Below, one piece after another: positions 8,909 through 11,605 of a stretch of DNA of 11,605 bases. Under the pieces are notes generated by a model. The model saw nothing but the letters and a program-made list of their open reading frames with translations. It made no database searches and was not told the DNA's origin. The stretch spans positions 1 through 11,605 of the forward strand of contig CALDFO010000098.1 of NCBI GenBank assembly GCA_937942205.1, written 5' to 3'. The DNA comes from an uncultured Alphaproteobacteria bacterium. Its GTDB lineage: Bacteria > Pseudomonadota > Alphaproteobacteria > Micropepsales > Micropepsaceae. The position numbers and the translations under genes are program-made. Position 1 is the first letter of the stretch; the number at the start of each line of letters is the position of its first letter.

Positions 8909-9423
8909 CAGGCCGTCGCCAGTTTCTTGGCCTTGGTGAGCTTCTTGATCGCCATGCTCTTTTTCAGGCGGGAGAGATGGTCGATGAACAGCACCCCGTT
9001 CAGATGGTCCATCTCATGCTGCAGGCAGGTGGCCAGCAGGCCGTCGGCTTCCAGCGTCTGCTTGTTGCCGTTGCTGTCCAGATACTCGGCCTTGATGCGG
9101 GCGGGGCGTTCGACATCGTCCCAGATCTCCGGCACCGACAGGCAGCCTTCCTCATACACGGCCATCTCGTCCGAGGCCCAGGTGATCTTCGGGTTGATAT
9201 AGGCGACCGGATTCTTCTCGCCTTCTTTCTGGTCCAGGTCGATCACCAGCACCCGCTTGGGCACCCCGATCTGGATCGCAGCCAGCCCGATGCCCTGCGC
9301 CTGGTACATGCTGTCGGCCATGTCGGCGATCAGGGCGCGAATCTCATCGGTCACGGCCTCCACATCGGTGGAAACCGCCTGGAGGCGCGGATCGGGGGCG
9401 GTCAGGATGGGACGGATAGCCAT
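8908..9423 (-). CDS. def: Peptide deformylase
   Basis: Def removes the N-formyl group from new proteins at the ribosome exit, using a Cys-His-His-bound metal, usually iron in vivo. The 171-residue protein shows all three motifs: [10 protein letters not shown] (44-53), EEGCLSVP with metal ligand Cys94, and QHEMDH with His136, Glu137 and His140. It ends in a lysine-rich tail ([17 protein letters not shown]), which could help bind the ribosome (inference). The ATG at 9423 gives the usual [14 protein letters not shown] start. A longer frame from 9480 would add 19 proline/arginine-rich residues unlike the family and would run through the promoter. No Shine-Dalgarno site precedes 9423, in line with a leaderless transcript. 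It is the first gene of def-fmt-truA. Confidence 0.97.
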   Translation of the reverse strand: MAIRPILTAPDPRLQAVSTDVEAVTDEIRALIADMADSMYQAQGIGLAAIQIGVPKRVLVIDLDQKEGEKNPVAYINPKITWASDEMAVYEEGCLSVPEIWDDVERPARIKAEYLDSNGNKQTLEADGLLATCLQHEMDHLNGVLFIDHLSRLKKSMAIKKLTKAKKLATA

Positions 9424-9429
9424 GGGCGT

Positions 9430-9458
9430 GAGATAAGACCGGGGACGCCGGGGGTCAA
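9430..9458 (-). promoter_or_regulatory. Promoter of the def-fmt-truA operon, likely leaderless
   Basis: On the minus strand TTGACC (9458-9453) matches five of six bases of the -35 consensus. TTATCT (9436-9431, spacer 16) or TATCTC (9435-9430, spacer 17) serves as the -10. Only six or seven bases separate the -10 from the def ATG, so the predicted transcript start coincides with the A of the start codon. Confidence 0.55.
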
Positions 9459-9463
9459 GAAGC

Positions 9464-9486
9464 GGGCCGGATCGGCCCAAATCCGG
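9464..9486. repeat. Two overlapping inverted repeats between def and rmuC
   Basis: GGGCCG-GAT-CGGCCC (9464-9478) and CCGGAT-N8-ATCCGG (9467-9472 with 9481-9486) are both perfect and overlap each other. They lie just upstream of the def -35 box and of a TAGTAT hexamer (9488-9493) that could be the rmuC -10. The position fits an operator acting on one or both promoters. No regulator family can be named. Confidence 0.35.
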
Positions 9487-9508
9487 CTAGTATCGGACAG
9501 ATTCCTTC

Positions 9509-9513
9509 GGAGA
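9509..9513 (+). promoter_or_regulatory. Ribosome binding site of rmuC
   Basis: GGAGA lies five bases before the ATG at 9519. It fixes the rmuC start at the residue that opens the membrane segment. Confidence 0.7.
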
Positions 9514-9518
9514 CGGCC

Positions 9519-10922
9519 ATGGCTTTGATCCTTTCCGGCGCGGCGGCCCTGTTCGGGCTGATCGCGGCGGTTTTCGCCCTGCTGGCGTTCCTGCGCGCCG
9601 GGCGCGGCGGGCACGCCGCCGACCTGGCCGACACCATCCGCACCGAGGCCGACCGCACCCGCGGCGACGCCGCCGAACAGGCGCGCGGCACCCGCCTGGA
9701 ACTGACGGACAGTCTGCGCGGATTGCAGGCGTCGTTCGACCAGCGGCAGGAGATAGCCGCACAGTCCGGCCAGGAGACGGCGCGGGCCCTGCGCGAGGAA
9801 CTGACCGGCAATTTCGACAAAAGCAGCCGGTTGCTGTCGGAAACCCTGAAGACCTTTGGCGACAGCCAGCACCAGCGGCTGAACGAGATGAAGCAGCAGA
9901 TCGCGGACATGTCCGACCGGCAGGCCGCCGGCGGCGAAGCCCTGCGCCTGACCCTGGAAGGGCGGCTGGATGTGCTGCGCCAGGAAAACAGCGCCAAGCT
10001 GGACGAGATGCGCCAGACCGTGGACGAAAAGCTGCAATCCACCCTGGAGCGGCGGCTGACCGAATCCTTCCAGGTGGTGCAGACCCAGCTGGAGAATGTG
10101 CACAAGGGGCTGGGCGAGATGCAGACCCTGGCCACCGGGGTGGGCGATCTCAAGCGCGTGCTCACCAACGTCAAGACGCGCGGCACCTGGGGCGAGGTGC
10201 AGTTGGGCATGTTGCTGGAACAGTTTTTGCTGCCGGACCAGTATCTGAAAAACGCCCAGGTCAAGGACGGCAGTCTGGAGCGGGTGGAGTTCGCCGTGCG
10301 GTTTCCGGGGCGGGCGGATGAGAAAGACGTTCTGCTGCCCATCGACGCGAAATTCCCGCAGGAGGATTACGAAAGGCTGGTCCATGCCACCGAGCGCGCC
10401 GATGCCGCCGCCGTGGAGGACGCCGCCGCCGCGCTGGAGGCGCGGGTCAAAAGCTTCGCCAAGACCGTATCCGACAAATACATCAATCCGCCGGTGACCA
10501 CCGATTTCGCCATCCTGTTCCTGCCCACCGAAAGCCTGTTCGCCGAAGTGCTGCGCCGCCCCGGCGTGTTCGAGCAGTTGCAGCGCGACTGCCGGGTGAC
10601 GCTGGCGGGCCCCACCACCCTGTCCGCGATGTTGAGCGCCTTCCAGCTGGGTTTCCGCTCGCTGGCGATCCAGAAGCGGTCCAGCGAGGTGTGGCAGGTG
10701 CTGGGGGCGGTGAAGACCGAGTTCGCCCAGCACGGCAAGGTGGTGGACACGCTGAAGAAGCAGTTGAACGCCGCCACCAACACCATCGACCGGCTGGGCA
10801 CGCGCACCCGCGCCATGACGCGTTCGCTGCGCAATGTGGAGGCGGTGCCGGGCGCCCAGGCCGAGGCTTTGCTGGAAATCCCCGCCGAGAATGACCCGAC
10901 CGAGGAAGAGGGCGGCGAGTAG
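9519..10922 (+). CDS. rmuC: RmuC family protein (DNA recombination limiting, nuclease-like)
   Basis: RmuC proteins carry a restriction-nuclease-like fold and limit some recombination and inversion events in E. coli; the exact biochemical role is not settled. The 467-residue protein starts with a membrane segment (about 2-26, ILSGAAALFGLIAAVFALLAFL), then a long polar, Glu/Gln/Arg-rich coiled coil (about 32-210), then the conserved domain (about 215-435). Family marks are RGTWGEVQLG (221-230), LPIDAKFP (273-280, with Asp276 and Lys278 as a D-x-K pair), YINPPVTTDFAILFLPTES (321-339) and GPTTLSAMLSA (364-374). The tail is acidic (TEEEGGE). The protein is probably anchored in the inner membrane with the domain in the cytoplasm. 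A GGAGA ribosome site precedes the ATG. It is divergent from def, a frequent alphaproteobacterial arrangement. Confidence 0.95.
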   Translation: MALILSGAAALFGLIAAVFALLAFLRAGRGGHAADLADTIRTEADRTRGDAAEQARGTRLELTDSLRGLQASFDQRQEIAAQSGQETARALREELTGNFDKSSRLLSETLKTFGDSQHQRLNEMKQQIADMSDRQAAGGEALRLTLEGRLDVLRQENSAKLDEMRQTVDEKLQSTLERRLTESFQVVQTQLENVHKGLGEMQTLATGVGDLKRVLTNVKTRGTWGEVQLGMLLEQFLLPDQYLKNAQVKDGSLERVEFAVRFPGRADEKDVLLPIDAKFPQEDYERLVHATERADAAAVEDAAAALEARVKSFAKTVSDKYINPPVTTDFAILFLPTESLFAEVLRRPGVFEQLQRDCRVTLAGPTTLSAMLSAFQLGFRSLAIQKRSSEVWQVLGAVKTEFAQHGKVVDTLKKQLNAATNTIDRLGTRTRAMTRSLRNVEAVPGAQAEALLEIPAENDPTEEEGGE

Positions 10923-11098
10923 CCTCTGGCGGCGCGCGCCCAAGCGCGGCGCGAGGCCGGGACATTCGCGGGAACGACAAGACGGGCGGAGGCCAGCGCC
11001 TCGGCCTGGGCGGCCAGCGCCGCGCACCGCGCTATCAGACGGTCCAGCCGGGCATAATGCAGGCGGGCAGCGGGCGTTTTGGGGCGGAATTTCCTCAC
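10367..11098 (-). other. Possible GTGA-coupled frame behind the small gene, mostly antisense to rmuC
   Basis: A GTG at 11098 overlaps the TGA of the upstream small gene as GTGA and has AGAGG five bases before it. The frame stays open for 243 residues. Only the first 58 or so (VRKFRPKTPAARLHYARLDRL..., arginine- and alanine-rich, likely helical) lie outside rmuC; the rest is antisense to the rmuC 3' half, whose codon pattern alone can keep that frame open. It could be a true coupled protein, a gene that lost its own stop and ran into rmuC, or chance. I do not recognise a family. Confidence 0.25.
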
Positions 11099-11358
11099 CC
11101 CCGCCTCTTGTCCATACCCGCCACGCCACGCGTGACATGAATGGTCTGGCGGCTTTCGCCGCGCAGTTTCGCCAGCGCCTCGGTCAGGCGGGCGGATGCC
11201 TTCATCAGCCTGGCGACATAGGCGACATCGTGGCGGCGGATATGGCCATAGGGATCGTCGGCGGAGGTCTGGCGCGAGCGGTCCAGGCAATCCTGGGTGG
11301 CGGCCAGGCAGGCGGCCAACTGGTCCTGCAACAGGTCTTCGACGCTTTTGGGTTTCAT
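11095..11358 (-). CDS. Small helical protein of unknown function (87 aa)
   Basis: I do not recognise this gene. It encodes 87 residues, mostly helical by composition: MKPKSVEDLLQDQLAACLAATQDCLDRSRQ, then a polar turn DDPYGHIRRHD, then a second helix region VAYVARLMKASARLTEALAKLRG, and a basic tail SRQTIHVTRG...DKRRG. There is no signal peptide or membrane segment. The start is well fixed by AAGGAGG four bases before the ATG, the strongest ribosome site in the window; an upstream in-frame extension to 11562 is proline/arginine-rich and not coding-like. The basic tail and helix pair could bind nucleic acid or a partner protein, but this is only a guess. It is convergent with rmuC, 172 bases away. 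Its TGA overlaps a GTG that may start a coupled frame. Confidence 0.6.
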   Translation of the reverse strand: MKPKSVEDLLQDQLAACLAATQDCLDRSRQTSADDPYGHIRRHDVAYVARLMKASARLTEALAKLRGESRQTIHVTRGVAGMDKRRG

Positions 11359-11362
11359 CCGG

Positions 11363-11369
11363 CCTCCTT
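11363..11369 (-). promoter_or_regulatory. Strong ribosome binding site of the small unknown gene
   Basis: AAGGAGG on the minus strand is a full Shine-Dalgarno core, four bases from the ATG at 11358. It decides the start against the longer frame reaching to 11562. Confidence 0.75.
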
Positions 11370-11550
11370 CAAAACAGGAAAGGTAAGGAGAGAACGAACG
11401 CGTGCGAAGGGGATGTGGACAGGCCGATGCGCGCCGGGGCGGGGGAAGGCGCGCCAAGCGGCGGACGGCGCAGGGGAAAATAAATATCGGGCGTGGTGGA
11501 TAGGGATACGGTGGGAAGAAAGTTGGATTGAGGAAGCCGGCGCAGGCCCG

Positions 11551-11588
11551 CCTCCCCCTCATGCGCGCAAGCGCATAAGAGGGGGAGG
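11551..11588. repeat. Long palindrome with GNRA tetraloop
   Basis: CCTCCCCCTC plus ATGCGC (11551-11566) pairs with GCGCAT (11571-11576) and GAGGGGGAGG (11579-11588). The loop is GCAA, a GNRA tetraloop, and two unpaired A residues (11577-11578) are the only break in 16 base pairs. It lies about 190 bases upstream of the small minus-strand gene, at the window edge. No T-run follows, so it is not a standard terminator. The C-run/G-run ends resemble dispersed intergenic palindromes seen in several alphaproteobacteria (recalled, not checked). Confidence 0.6.
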
Positions 11589-11605
11589 TGGTTTCAGCGT
11601 GCGAA

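Noticed and set aside
10925..10945. GC-rich hairpin (CGCGC/GCGCG) after rmuC as a terminator
   Set aside because: The arms are short and made of simple GC alternation, no T-run follows, and such pairs are frequent by chance here.
9402..11138. 578-codon minus-strand frame opposite rmuC
   Set aside because: It is a shadow of the rmuC codon pattern, with repetitive Leu/Gln/His/Gly composition and no family motif. It also covers the def promoter.
11359..11562. N-terminal extension of the small unknown gene to 11562
   Set aside because: The added 68 residues are Pro/Arg/Phe-rich and not coding-like, while AAGGAGG fixes the start at 11358.

Overview
The window is a G+C-rich bacterial chromosome segment, packed with genes whose third codon positions are mostly G or C. 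The gene set and order point to an alphaproteobacterium: the engB end next to argB, then a pyrimidine 5'-nucleotidase-like HAD gene followed by dapD and dapE, then truA-fmt-def opposite rmuC. DUF1036 and DUF2336 proteins, both found mostly in Alphaproteobacteria, agree with this. I cannot name the genus from the sequence alone. There is no mobile element, CRISPR array, tRNA or rRNA that I can recognise.

Layout. (1) Positions 1-2365, plus strand: the 3' end of engB (GTPase of ribosome assembly), a 150-base gap with a hairpin and a plausible promoter, argB (arginine biosynthesis), and an exported two-DUF1036 protein 7 bases behind argB. (2) 2362-3624, minus strand: a DUF2336 helical-repeat protein whose stop codon shares bases with the stop of the preceding gene. 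(3) 3625-3783: a divergent control region with a TTAAC-type inverted repeat. (4) 3784-7257, plus strand: a tightly coupled chain, HAD phosphatase - dapD - dapE - murI. Three of these genes supply peptidoglycan building blocks: dapD and dapE act in the succinylase route to meso-diaminopimelate and lysine, and murI makes D-glutamate. (5) 7254-9423, minus strand: def - fmt - truA, each joined to the next by a TGATG overlap. def and fmt remove and add the formyl group of initiator methionine, and truA modifies tRNA. The def promoter appears to give a leaderless mRNA. (6) 9519-10922, plus strand: rmuC, a membrane-anchored coiled-coil protein of the nuclease-like RmuC family. (7) 10923-11605: a small unknown minus-strand gene with a very strong ribosome binding site, a possible GTGA-coupled frame running antisense into rmuC, and a long GNRA-capped palindrome at the window edge.

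Most of the window is conserved housekeeping. I see no convincing new multi-gene system. The points worth a second look are the symmetric DUF1036 protein, the dapD-dapE-murI coupling, the two convergent gene pairs that share stop-codon bases, the probable leaderless def transcript, the TTAAC motif cluster, and the small unknown gene with its coupled frame.
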